DNA from: Erinaceus europaeus
Taxonomy: Eukaryota > Chordata > Mammalia > Eulipotyphla > Erinaceidae
Assembly: GCF_950295315.1 (NCBI RefSeq)
Contig: NC_080175.1
Coordinates: 89,180,161-89,244,160, forward strand
Length of the DNA: 64,000 nucleotides
Direction: 5' to 3'
Part shown: positions 34,603-45,339 of the stretch, piece after piece
How the letters are laid out: each line of letters begins with the position of its first letter
Numbering within the stretch: the first letter of the stretch is position 1
Program-made: the position numbers and the translations under genes
Notes under the pieces: model-generated
The model's database searches: none
The model's input: the letters and a program-made list of their open reading frames with translations, nothing else
What the model was told of the DNA's origin: nothing

Positions 34603-35734
34603 AGATAGTTACTAATGAAAAGGATTTAGTGAATCATTTCCCCCCTAAGATTGGTGTTTACAAGATACGTATTAAGAAGAAATTGATCTTTTCATTTCAC
34701 AGATATATTTTTATCATATACTGTATTTTAATATTATTTTTTAATTTCAATTTTGGGTAAATTTTTCACATTAATAATAGACCCACTATGTTGAATGACA
34801 GAGTCAAAAAAGTTCATTGACAATTGGCAATAGAAGTACTGTGATTAGCAAGCCCTGCTCCTCTGGACAGTTTCATTTTATAAAACCTATTGACTGGCTA
34901 CTATTTGCTATCTTTTTATAGAGGAAGAGAAGCTATTCCAACAGCCGTGCCTTAAATAATTCTCTTCACTTTTATACTAAGTTTGGTCTGAAGTTAATTC
35001 TTCATAACTTGGTGTTGAAATATGCTGAAATAGCAGACATCAGCATTTATTGAACATTTTCTGATCTCACCATGCAATAAAAAACATTATTTTTTAAAAG
35101 GTCCACTACATGTATTATTTATTTTTATATTTTATGCTATCTTTACAGCACAAACCTCAAACATTTGTGCATAAAATTTTAAACACATAAAATACAGGAA
35201 TAGCAAATAAAAATGAAGGTGAGACAATGAATATGAAGAGTATGCACGAAAGGGAAAAATTAAGAAATAAAGTAATAAAAAAAGAAGAGAATTGTAGCTT
35301 TGGGAAAATGTATAAATAATACTTAGATTTTATTTAAAATATTTAATACTTTCTTTCAGTTTGCCATTTTTGTAGGAGACAATTGTGTATGTTCATACAC
35401 AATTACAGATTAAATTCTGAAGTCCTCAGTATGTTTCTATGCCATTCAACATTGCTCTCACAACTTACAGAGCCTTTTCCTCTGTAGAGTCTTATTCTAT
35501 GTTTGAAAAAATATGTGTACCAACTTTAGAAGCCATAATCAGGTATGTTGTCCTGATAAGATAGTCTCGGATGCCTATGATATCTGAAGATTGAAAGTCA
35601 TGATAAGAAAATATTAAGAATATTATTTTTCTCCCAAACTCTGTGAAACTCTTTGAATATTAACCTAAAAGGTGTCTTCAGTTCCTATTAAAACATATTG
35701 CCATAAGCTCAATAGGATAAATAGTACTTAATAT
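34603..35734. other. AT-rich unique sequence
   Basis: Nothing recognised. Confidence 0.4.
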
Positions 35735-35860
35735 TTAGTTTCTCACAGTTTCTAAAAGTCTAGGAGACTCAACAGAGACCTTGGACTTTCTTAAAACTAA
35801 AATCAAGGATTCCTCTGAGCTGTGTTTCTCTCTAAAAGCTCTGGAGGAGAATATGCCTCC
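35735..35860. mobile_element. Possible MaLR/MLT1-like LTR relic
   Basis: TTAGTTTCTCACAGTTTCTA, CTAAAATCAAGGATTCC, GAGCTGTGTTTCTC and AAGCTCTGGAGGAGAATATG recall the order seen in mammalian ERVL-MaLR LTRs (CTCACAGTTCTGGAGG, AAATCAAGG, GGCTCTGAGGGAGAAT). By eye only. Confidence 0.4.
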
Positions 35861-35951
35861 TGGGTAAAGCAGATTTCAGTACCATGCAGCAGTGAGACTG
35901 AGGTTCTCTTTTCTACCTGATCATCGGCTGGGGATCATTCTCAGTTTCTTT

Positions 35952-37438
35952 CTTTCTTTTTTTTTTTTTAATTTAAGAAAGGATTAATTAACAAAACCAT
36001 AGGGTAGGAGGGGTACAATTCCACACAATTCCCACCACCCATTCTCCATATCCCACCCCCTCCCCCGATAGCTTTCCCATTCTCTATCCCTCTGGGAGCA
36101 TGGACCCAGGGTCATTGTGGGTTGCAGAAGGTAGAAGGTCTGGCTTCTGTAATTGTTTCCCCGCTGAACATGGGCGTTGACTGGTCGGTCCGTACCCCCA
36201 GTCTGCCTCTCTCTTTCCCTAGTGGGGTGGGTCTCTGGGGAAGCGGAGCTCCAGGAAACATTGGTGGGGTCTTCAGTCCAGGGAAGCCTGGCCGGCATCC
36301 TGATGACATCTGGAACCTGGTGACTGAAAAGAGAGTTAACATACGAAGCCAAACAAGTTGTTGAGCAATCATGGACCCAAAGCTTGGAATAGTGGAGAGG
36401 AAGTGTTAGGGGGATACTCACTGCAAACTCTAGTGTACTTCTGCTTTCAGGTATATATTTTGCAGTAGTTTATGGATACATGTGAACATATGCTCTCTCT
36501 CACAGAAACTGGTGTATATCTAGGTTTTGGGACTTTGTTAGAAAGTGAACCACCTGAGATGGAATTAGAGTATACTATGAAAGGAAAGGTCTCACCCTAG
36601 TAATGAAGCTGAAGGGTTGTCATTCCACACGTGTAGTCTCTGGACACAGTCTGAAGTGAAGCATATTGAGGTGGCAATCGTTGTGTCAGTTAGGTTGTGA
36701 TCGGCAGATGCAATATTATTTGATATGGATTGGGAGAGGCATACGGGAAAGTGGGCCCTATCCAAGGGTTCCAGGACTGGGGGAAGTAGAGGCTCTATAG
36801 TGGAGATGTGAGGTTCCTGCTGTCTTAGGGTTCAAGAAGACAATCGATAGTTAATGTTATCATCACATTATTTGGTAATTGGGTTAACTTTGAAAGGTCC
36901 TTTTGTTAGGGTTTGCTGTACAGTACCCAGTATCTTGTATATAGCTGTGCTATTGGTTGCTTCTGATCTACTTGGTCTAGGCTTTTGAGAGAGTCTACAT
37001 ATCAATTACACTGCATATATTGAGAAAAGATTCAGTTTGTGTTTTGAAAAACTTTGAGACATACAATTAATTTTCCCCCTCTCATATTAATTAACTAGTG
37101 ATTTATATGAGTACATTTTACTAGGAGTGTACATAAACACTATTCCCACCACCAAAAGACTGTGACCCATCCCTCCCACCCACTCCCACCCCCCACTGGC
37201 CCAGGAAGCTGCATGTCTACCCCTCACCTCAAGGTTATTACTTTGGTGCCCTACTTACAATTTGGTCAGGTCCTGCTTTTAGTTTCCCTTTCAGATCTTC
37301 TTCCTCAACTTCTGTTGATGAGTGGGATCATCCCATACTCATCTTTATCTTTCTGACTTAGCTCACTTAACATAATACCTTCTAGCTCTGTCCAAGATGG
37401 GTCAGAGAAGGTGGGTTCATTGTTCTTGATAGCTGCAT
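35952..37438 (-). mobile_element. L1 3' copy, antisense, 16-bp TSD
   Basis: A clean 5'-truncated insertion of about 1.49 kb. The TSD ATCATTCTCAGTTTCT lies at about 35936-35951 and 37439-37454. On the minus strand the element begins in the end of ORF2, continues through a roughly 1.0-kb 3'UTR, and ends GGTTTTGTTAATTAATCC with poly(A). The middle of the 3'UTR differs from the older copies at 26745 and 55060, while the last 430 bp are shared. Confidence 0.93.
35984..36421 (-). other. Open frame in the L1 3'UTR (145 codons)
   Basis: The frame is in L1 sense, inside the terminal 3'UTR module. It closes at a stop about 30 bp before the poly(A). A core of about 115 residues, from S-Y-V-N-S-L-F to L-P-Y-G-F-V-N, is open in the same frame in the copies at 4456-4956 and 51984-52394. 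It persists partly at 26846-27064 and 55184-55459. I recognise no domain. The complementary strand is also fairly open, so low stop density of the module may explain it. I do not call it a gene. Confidence 0.3.
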
Positions 37439-37514
37439 ATCATTCTCAGTTTCTAAAGGTTGTCTATATTCCCTGGGTTATAGCCCTCTATATATTAAAA
37501 CTCCAAGAGCACAT

Positions 37515-37765
37515 CAGGTCTAGGGCTCTGTGGTTGGTGCAAGTCATAGAGTTCAATCCTCCTCAGGCCCACCTGCTGGGGGAGAAACTTCAGGTGGAGT
37601 GAAGCAATGTAGCAGGTGTGTCTGCCTCTCACTCCCTTTCTCTTCCCCTCCCATTTCTTTCTATCTCTACCAAAAAGGAAAATTTAAAGAGAAAGAAATT
37701 GGGAGCAATGGATTCATTTTCTAGGTACAAAACCCTAGTAATAACCCTGGTGGAAACACAACAAA
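37515..37765 (+). mobile_element. SINE with A+ tail, diverged
   Basis: It has a SINE-B-like front (CTGGGGGAGAAACTTCAGG, then AGCAATGTAGCAGG) and an A+ type end (GGGAGCAATGGATTCATT, then GTAATAACCCTGGTGG). Confidence 0.6.
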
Positions 37766-37769
37766 AAAT

Positions 37770-38277
37770 GAGTGCACCTGCTTGTTTATATGTTCTACCG
37801 TTCTGCATCAACTTCTTTTATTTTCATCTTTTAAGAGGACTTGTGATAACACTGAGACTGTGTATAAATTAAGGTACTCTAGCTAACTAAATGTAGCTTT
37901 GATGCTGGAAGTAGCCAAGACTGTTAAATAATAAAGCAGCGAGCAAGCAGACATGGTGACAGAATAGAAGGTAATTGGTGGTGGTGGTGGTGGTGGGGTG
38001 ACAGTATTCTCTTTTTTGGGATGAAATTAGGAAGATCATTCAGCATTCCCCCATGTATCCAGACTCATACTGCCAATCATGGAAAAAGTAAGAAGGGGCC
38101 AGTAGTTACTTGAACATTAATATTCACTAAGGGTGTAAGTCTTTCCAGATGCATTTTATTCAGTGATGCTTATGCAATTGGTGGTAATTCCCATGTAAAC
38201 TACTAGAAGGAATCTGCAAATTAAGCCCCTGAGTCTACTTCAAGACTCTCTTCTAGTGTCTGGAGTTTCCCTGGCAA

Positions 38278-38278
<1 letters not shown>
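37770..38278. other. Unassigned sequence with (GGT)n
   Basis: Only a short GGT repeat (37977-37996) is recognised. Confidence 0.4.

Positions 38279-38315
<37 letters not shown>
38279..38315 (+). repeat. (GT)n microsatellite
   Basis: About 18 GT units; potential Z-DNA former. Confidence 0.97.
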
Positions 38316-38318
<3 letters not shown>

Positions 38319-38557
38319 AGACTCGCATTATCTGGCTTTTGGAAGAAAACATTAACCTGCCATCTAGTTGCATCTTTAAATACATACCCTACCCCCTAAA
38401 CTGCTCTCAAGGTGGTGGTGGCAGTGGGGTGGGTGGGTGTGTATCTCCATAATTTTCTTTCTCCAAGAACATAGGATTTGAGTGCATCTTAGTAACCTAT
38501 TTCAACTTATTGAAGTAAATCTATAGTGATCCTTTTTTTCAAGTAAGTTCACATTTT

Positions 38558-38782
38558 ATTTTGTTTTGTTTTATTTTATTTTATTATCTCTATTTATTGG
38601 ATAGAGACAGCCAGAAATCGAGAGGGAAGGGGGTGATAGAGAGGGAGAGAGACAGAGATACCTGCAGCCCTGCTTCACCACTCGCAAAGCTTTTCCCCTA
38701 CAGGTAGGGGGCTATGACTCGAACCCAGGTCCTTGGGCATTGTAATAAGTATGCTTAACCAGATGTGCCACCACCTGGCCCC
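38558..38782 (-). mobile_element. SINE-B, antisense, perfect TSD
   Basis: TSD TAAGTTCACATTTT at 38544-38557 and 38783-38796. The tail shows an expanded (ATTTT)n run. Confidence 0.95.
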
Positions 38783-38796
38783 TAAGTTCACATTTT

Positions 38797-39208
38797 CAAA
38801 AGGTGGAAACTACAAATTTAACATACAATTTTTAAAGAATCAACCATTCAGTCCACAGTGAAAATTTTAAATCTTAAGAAACTAACATACTATTAAGTAT
38901 AACATTTGAAATTGTTACCAGTGGTTGTTAACATAGGCTGAAATTATAAAAGCTATTTAAACACGTATGCTTAGTTTTTATTTTAAAATTAACATATTAA
39001 GGATAATACAATATTTGTTATAGAACTTTGGATATGTTTCTTAATTTTTAAAAAGCTTTATTTATGTAAAAGAACAATATATAATCAAGATGATGGAAAG
39101 CAATTGTTACAGAATTTGAATATTGCAGAATGCAGAATGTTGAATAATTTGAAATTCACATTTTCAGTACTTTTAAGTTTGAAACTTCAAAATTGATTAC
39201 CCCAAATG

Positions 39209-39210
<2 letters not shown>
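38797..39210. other. AT-rich unique sequence
   Basis: Nothing recognised. Confidence 0.4.

Positions 39211-39260
<50 letters not shown>
39211..39260 (+). repeat. (AT)n microsatellite
   Basis: 25 uninterrupted AT units. Confidence 0.98.
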
Positions 39261-39263
<3 letters not shown>

Positions 39264-39717
39264 AATACTAAGAAAATGTATCACTTTAATATTTTACTAA
39301 TCAAAGTGTACATAATTTGAGAGGAACAGATAAAATGTCTATGAGACAAAAATCAATAAGATGTATTATTTTTAGATACACATTTTCCTATGAATTTTTT
39401 TTAAAACTCTACCTGTGCCTTTTTCTTATTTTTTTCTGCTAATACTAACATCTAAAATCCTAGTAAATCTACTTTGCATCCCTGCTCCTAAACTCTATAT
39501 CAACCATGATTACTTCCCCAAAACATTATAACTGGTCTCTGTATCAGATGTTTATCCTTCTGTTTTATCTCTTTACATTAGAACTAGATGGGTGTACTAA
39601 AATATAAATATAATCACACAACTTTCCTGATAAAAATTCTTTATAGCATACCCTTTAAGAATGTGAACTATGCTACCAGATCACTATCAAAGGAAACTGA
39701 GTTTTCATAAAAGTCAG
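39261..39717. other. Unassigned sequence
   Basis: Nothing recognised. Confidence 0.4.
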
Positions 39718-39826
39718 TGGTGAAGTAGTGGTGAAGGTGTCTCTCTTTGTCTCTCTCCCAGACTCCCCTGTCCCTCTCAATTTCTAACTGTCTCAATCCA
39801 ATAAATAAACAAAATAATAAAAATTA
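39718..39826 (+). mobile_element. SINE-B, 5'-truncated
   Basis: Only the last third remains: GTGGTGAAGGTGTCTCTC, then CCAATAAATAAAC and a short tail. A SINE-A+ follows immediately. Confidence 0.8.
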
Positions 39827-40170
39827 TGGGTGGAGGGTTCAAGTGGTACCACAACATGTTATGTGCAGGTGGTGCAAAGCGCAAGGACCTGCAAAAGGAT
39901 CCCAGTTCGAGCCCCCAGCTCCTCACCTGCAGGGGAGTCGCTTCACAGGCCTTGAAGCAAGTCTGCAGGTGTCTGACTTTCTCTTCCCCTCTCTGTCTTC
40001 CCCTCCTCTCTCCATTTCTTTCTGTACTATCCAACAACGAACGACATCAACAATAACAATAATAACCACAACAAGGCTACAACAACAAGGGCAACAAAAG
40101 GGGGAAAAAAGGCCTCCAGGAGCAGTGGATTCATGGTGCAGTCACTGAGCCCCAGCAATAACCCTGTAGA
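39827..40170 (+). mobile_element. SINE-A+
   Basis: Box A is altered (GTACCACAACATG), box B GTTCGAGCCCC is kept, and the body and extension (CAGGAGCAGTGGATTCATGG, then CAATAACCCTG) are complete. Confidence 0.9.
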
Positions 40171-40286
40171 TTATATATTTACTTTGTATGTTTCTACTTA
40201 CTCACATGTAAATAACTAAAAATCGTCTGCTTTGAAAGCTATCTTGGGGAATTAGGCATGCCCCATGAATAAAGTTTTAAAAGACA

Positions 40287-40480
40287 GGCCGGCTGGTGGC
40301 GCACCTGGTTGAGCGCATGTTACAATGTTTAAAGACCCCAGTTTGAGCACTCATTCCCACCTGCAGGGAGAAAGCTTTGGGAGTACCCAAGCAGTTCTGC
40401 AGGTCTCTCTCTCTCTCTTTCTCCTGCACACTTGATTTCTAGCTGGTAAGGAAAGATAATAATAAACAAATATTAAAAGA
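40287..40480 (+). mobile_element. SINE-B
   Basis: Head GTGGCGCACCTGGTTGAGCG, body CCCACCTGCAGGGAGAAAGC. The tail is changed (GATAATAATAAACAAATA). Confidence 0.85.
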
Positions 40481-40488
40481 CTCCAATC

Positions 40489-40695
40489 AGGGGCTGGGTT
40501 GTGGCGCGCCTGGTTTAGCGCCCATGTTACAATGCATAAGGACCCAGGTTCAAGAGCCGGGTCCCCACCTGCAAGGGGAAAGCTTCGCGAATGGTGAAGC
40601 AGTGCTGCAGGTGTCTCTCTGTCTCTCTCCCAAACTCCCCCTTCCCTCTCAATTTCTAACTGTCTCTATCCAATAAATAAAGATAATAAAAAATG
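40489..40695 (+). mobile_element. SINE-B
   Basis: Head TGGCGCGCCTGGTTTAGCG, box B GGTTCAAGAGCC and tail CTATCCAATAAATAAAG. It sits directly downstream of another SINE-B in the same orientation. Confidence 0.92.
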
Positions 40696-40699
40696 TTTT

Positions 40700-41160
40700 A
40701 AGAGACTACAAAACAACACTAGTTATTGTCATTACTGGAAACTCATGTGCATATTTATCAATGTAATCATAGAATTTTTTTAGCTCTAAGAGCAGCACAT
40801 TTAACATCAGACGTGTGTAGGAAGTTTTAATTTATCGAAAATTTCTAGTATAGCTATCCTTCAGCCTGGATTAATAAAATCCACTGTCAAAAAGAAAGTG
40901 TTTCTATTTGAATATAAAGTATACAAACATTATTTATATACTCAATCGCTCACCCAACACGGATTTAATATCCATATGCTTCAGAATTCACCACAAATTC
41001 ATTAACTAGGGCTGATGTGTGCTAAGTCATTTCAAAGCAAGTTCCTTTAATCTACTATACACTCTATCCAGAGGTCCAGAACTAATAGCAGCTGTTAAAA
41101 CTCAAGCTGAGTCTGTTGTGCCCCGTGCCCCACATATCCCCCCACTACTATGCAGATATC
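40700..41160. other. Unassigned sequence
   Basis: Nothing recognised. Confidence 0.4.
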
Positions 41161-41164
41161 AATT

Positions 41165-41240
41165 CATTAAATTCTTAGGATAATTCTATCATATGCGCAG
41201 TTATTTCAGTTTTACAGAAAAAACACTGAAAATTCCAGTA
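41165..41240 (-). mobile_element. Possible MIR/L2 fragment
   Basis: TTAAATTCTTAGGATAATTC, then CAGTTATTTCAGTTTTACAG and AAACACTGAAA resemble an antisense MIR core (CCATTTTACAGATGAGGAAA). Weak. Confidence 0.35.
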
Positions 41241-41246
41241 CTGTGT

Positions 41247-41487
41247 TATTTATTTATTTATTTATTTATTTATTTTGGTCTCTTTCATTCCATAGGACAG
41301 AGAGAAATTGAAAGGAGAGCAGGAGATAGAGAAGGAAAGAGAAAGAGAGGCACACCCAGACCTGCTTCACCACTTCTGAAGTGTCCCCACTGCAGGGAGG
41401 TAGCATGAAGCCTGAACCTTGGTCATTGCCTGGGTTCTTGAGCAAATTTCTATGTGTGCTTAATATGGTGCGCCACCACCTGGCCCC
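41247..41487 (-). mobile_element. SINE-A/B relative, antisense
   Basis: A TTTA-repeat tail lies left, the CACTTCTGAAGTGTCCCCAC body is in the middle and the head TATGGTGCGCCACCACCTGG is B-like. It contains a small extra segment between body and head. Confidence 0.75.
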
Positions 41488-41569
41488 ACATAATAATGTA
41501 GTTTTTACAGAATTTATGTGTAAAGTCAGTGTGTGAACCACAAACAACATTCTATTCACTACAGTATTT

Positions 41570-41800
41570 TCATGAGAGGGAGAATAGTGCTCTCGGTCAT
41601 CAAAGGTAGCAGTGCTGTAGGAGTCTCTGCTTCTTCCCTTCTCATTCCCCTTCTCTTTCCCTCTCTATATCTTTCAGTATATCCCATAAAAAGAGAAAGA
41701 AATTAGGAAAAATGAAAAAGAAGAAGGAAAAGGGCTCTTTAAACCATAATGTCATCATGCAAGCACTGAACCCCAATGCTAATTCTGTTGAAAAAAAAAA
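41570..41800 (+). mobile_element. SINE with A+ tail, 5'-truncated
   Basis: It begins in the body and ends CATGCAAGCACTGAACCCCA, then ATGCTAATTCTGTTG and an A10 run. Strongly diverged. Confidence 0.5.
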
Positions 41801-41854
41801 GATACTTAAATAAAGGTTAAAATAAAATGTACTTTAGCAAAGAGTTTTAAAATG

Positions 41855-42020
41855 CATTTCATGTCAGACAGAGGGAGTTTATAATGAGAAGAGAGAGAAT
41901 CCAGACACAAACACAGTACACAAACCTGGTACTATGTTTCAAGTACCAGGGATTAAACTTGAAGCCTCTGGCATGTAAAACTTAATGCTCTACCAATTAA
42001 ATTATTTTCCTGGCCATGTA
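41855..42020 (-). mobile_element. SINE-D, extended form, antisense
   Basis: GA-rich left part, CCAGGGATTAAACTTGAAGCC and CTCTGGCATGTAAAACTTAA, then ATGCTCTACCA at the right. Confidence 0.5.
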
Positions 42021-42225
42021 AAATATACTATTAAGGTAAGCTAAAAGGTAACTGTAAAAATGATTATATAGCATGTGGCATAATAAAAAATAACACAAAC
42101 TGGTGTGATTGTTATTTTTATTCAGATAAATAAAATGTTATTAAGTTTGAATATTATCTGAATATTCCTATACTCCGTTTTTCTACTAAGAAGTCTTCTG
42201 GTAGACTAGAAATGAACTATTTTGT

Positions 42226-42561
42226 GGGGGTCGGGCTGTAGCACAATGGGTTAAACGCACATGGCGCAAAGCACAAGGACCTAAGGAAGGATCCAGGGGC
42301 CCCACCTGCAGGGGAGTCGCTTCACAGGCAATGAAGCAGGTCTGCAGGTGTCTTTCTCTCCCCGTCTCTGTCTTCCCCTCCTCTCTCCATTTCTCTCTGT
42401 CCTATCCAACAACAAATGACATTAACAATAACAATAATAACCACAAAAAGGATACAACAACAAGGGCAACAAAGGGGGTGGGGGGATGGCCTCCAGGAGC
42501 AGTGGATTCATGGTACAGGCACTGAGCCCCAGAAATAACCATGGAGGCAAAAAAAATAAAT
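42226..42561 (+). mobile_element. SINE-A+
   Basis: Head TAGCACAATGGGTTAAACG. The box B region is shortened (AAGGATCCAGGGGCCC). The rest is complete with extension. Short TSD ATTTTGT at 42219-42225 and 42562-42568. Confidence 0.92.
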
Positions 42562-42639
42562 ATTTTGTATACATCTAAGGTCACCCCCAAATAAAGAGGT
42601 GCTGAGTAAAATGAATAATAAGCATTTTAAAATGTTTTA

Positions 42640-42730
42640 TTATCTTTATTTATTGGATAGAGACAACCAGAAATCAAGAAGGAAGGGGGTGATAGGGAGA
42701 GAGACAGAGAGACACCTGAAACCTTGATGA
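42640..42730 (-). mobile_element. SINE-B 3' part, antisense
   Basis: Tail and CT-rich part only (TTTATTGGATAGAGACAACC, GAGAGACACCTGAAACC). The body and head are missing. Confidence 0.7.
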
Positions 42731-42739
42731 GCCTGCCTT

Positions 42740-43912
42740 TTTCCTTTAAATAACACTTTTTCAACCTACCTGTCTTATTACCACAGGGGAAAGCAAGGGT
42801 CCAGGGAAATCTTTGTGTATATTTTGTTTTCTGCAAGTAATTCTCAAATCCTGTATGCCAAGGAAAAATTAAATTGAGCTAAGTTTTTTTTTTTTTTTAC
42901 TGGAGAAATTCATATCTAAATGCTTAAATGAAGTTATCTTTGCAGCTAAGGAAGTGGCTAGGCTGGTAGCACCCAGGACTTGCAGGTCTGGAGACCTGCT
43001 TTCATCCCAGATATCACATGTGTAAGAGCGGTGTACTAGCTTCATTCTTATTTTTCCCTCTAGTGTGAAACACTGTCTGTTATGAAATGAGTAGATGAAA
43101 CAGCATTTTCAAAGACGAAGTTCCTATCTGGCTTCAAGTTCAGTAATATAACTGCATGGCTTAATAGAAAATGTTCAAAGATTTTTATTAATTCCTGTTT
43201 TTTTATGACTACAAATTCAGAAGTGTATTCACAACCCAAAGAGATATTTAATAGTAATTGTGCCATTTAAGTTCAAATACTTCCAAAATAAGAATATTAC
43301 CCACTGGCACAAAAATAAATCATTTTATTAACAGTTAATTACATACTGCACTCATTCTTAGCCCCACTTTGCGTTCCTCGATTAAAAATGTGTGAGAAGG
43401 AATTTATATTACTAATTCCTAGCTTTATTAGTTTCTATTGTGAGGATATCCTCAAGCAAATATCTTTAGATCTCTCTAAAGAAAGAGGTATGAAACAGTA
43501 TCAACCCAGTGGAACAGCCTCTAGGATAAAATCACTTCTGCCTGTCTGTGCTAATTTTGAGTTTCAGTAAATTATACAGATACAGATTGTCACAGATGAC
43601 TTTAAAGCCCCCACAGTGTAATGTATTTTCGCTATTATTCTATTTTAGATTTTACTCTTTTCTCTTATTAATTCACCCTGTTTTTTTCTTTCCCCTTACA
43701 TTTGTCTCTGACCAATGAGCTATCAGACAATACGGTGATGCCTGCATTGAGTGATCAGAAATCTGGTTGTGAAAGACATTTCTAGTAGATATATTACATG
43801 GGCCCACAGTAATGTTATTTGGCATACCCATTCACCTCTAAATTCTAGATGGAAGAAGAGAAAATAGAGTACAAAACTAAACACAAACACATGCACATGA
43901 TTTCATTTTATT
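42740..43912. other. Unassigned sequence
   Basis: A possible tRNA-SINE head near 42956-43050 (GGCTGGTAGCACCCAGG) is too weak to call. Nothing else recognised. Confidence 0.4.
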
Positions 43913-43914
43913 GT

Positions 43915-44178
43915 GTTTCCTTTATTAATTTATTAGAGGCAGAGAGAAACTAGGGTGGGTGGAAATGGAAAGGACAGAGAGTGCATGCACAGGAGAGATT
44001 GGAGGGAGGGAGAGAGGGACAGAGAGGAGAGAGAAAGAGAGAGAGAGAGGGAGGGAGCCCTGCAGCACTGCAACATCATTCCACCACCTGTGACGTTTTC
44101 CCTGGCAGGACTAGGACGTGAAGCCAGGTCCTTGCACACTGTAACATGTGCTGAACCACTGCTCTATCATCCAGACTC
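43915..44178 (-). mobile_element. SINE-B relative, antisense, GA-expanded
   Basis: Tail left, an expanded GAGA/GGGA block, then CATTCCACCACCTGTGACG and a head ACCACTGCTCTATCATCCAG. The GA block is longer than in other copies. Confidence 0.65.
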
Positions 44179-44404
44179 CTACATGCAAAAAATTTCAACA
44201 TGTGAAATTTCTTGTTTACTTTTTCTCTCGACACATGTGCAAATAGGACAGGATCAATACTCTTGGTCAGAAGTCAAATATAGTCTGCGCTTAAAATATT
44301 TACATGTCCCAGAACTATGGTACTATGACAGTTAGGTGTGCTCCTGGCCAAAAGATAGCAGTACTGACAGCTAGTATATTTATTATTTTCTAAATTATTT
44401 GAAA

Positions 44405-44587
44405 TTGGTGTGGGGCATACCTGGTTGAGCGTATGTGTTACTGTGTGCAAGGACCTGGATTTGAGCCTCCAGTCCCCACCTGCAAGGGGAAAAGCTTTGT
44501 GACTGGTGAAGCAAGGCTGCAGGTGTCTCTCTATGTCTTTCTCCCTTCCTATCACCCCCTATCCAATAAATAAATAAAGATAAAAAC
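44405..44587 (+). mobile_element. SINE-B
   Basis: Head GGGGCATACCTGGTTGAGCG, body CACCTGCAAGGGGAAAAGC and tail TATCCAATAAATAAATAAAG. The pyrimidine block is shortened. Confidence 0.88.
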
Positions 44588-44588
44588 T

Positions 44589-44880
44589 GGGAGTCAGGCA
44601 GTAGCACAGTGGGTTAAGTGCATGTGGCGCGAAGCACAAGGACCAACATAAGGATCCTGTTCAAGTCCAGGCTCCCCACCTGCAGGGGAGTCGCTTCACA
44701 GGTGGTGAAGCAGGTCTGCAGGCATCTAGCTTTCTCTCCCCCTCTCTGTCTTCCCCTCCTCTCTCCATTTCTCTCTGTCCTATCCAACAACCATGACAAC
44801 AACAATAATAACAACAACAATAAAAAAACAACAAGGGCAACAAAAGAGAAAAATAAATACATAAAATATTTAAAATTAAA
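44589..44880 (+). mobile_element. SINE-A
   Basis: Inserted directly at the tail of the preceding SINE-B, same strand. Box A TAGCACAGTGGG is intact; box B is shortened (CCTGTTCAAGTCC). Confidence 0.92.
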
Positions 44881-45040
44881 TATAAAAAAGAAATAATAAA
44901 AAAGAAATAGTTAAAAATTAAAAAAATTAAATTGCTGCATCAAATTACATATATATTTATAATAGTACAGTTATTTTAATTGTAAATTAAATGAGTGTAT
45001 AAGAGCAAAAATCTATCAAAATGACTGTCTTTTCTTTTCT

Positions 45041-45323
45041 TTTTTAATATATTTTATTTATTTATTCCCTTTTGTTGCCCTTGTTGTTTTTTTATTGTTG
45101 TAGTTATTATTGTTGTTGTCGTTGTTGGATAGGACAGAGAGAAATGGAGAGAGGAGGGGAAGACAGAGAGGAGGAGAGAAAGATAGACACCTGCAGACCT
45201 GCTTCACCGCCTGTGAAGCGACTCCCCTGCAGGTGGGGAGCCGGGGTTCGAACCGGGATCCTTATGCCGGTCCTTGTGCTTTGCGCCACCTGTGCTTAAC
45301 CCGCTGCGCTACAGCCCGACTCC
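45041..45323 (-). mobile_element. SINE-A, antisense, young
   Basis: Near-consensus, with CpGs retained (GCGACTCCCC, CGGGGTTCGAACCGGG, GCGCTACAGCCCG). The TSD is CTGTCTTTTCTTTTCT (45025-45040) and CTGTCTTTTATTTTCT (45324-45339), one mismatch. Box A and box B look intact. Confidence 0.96.
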
Positions 45324-45339
45324 CTGTCTTTTATTTTCT

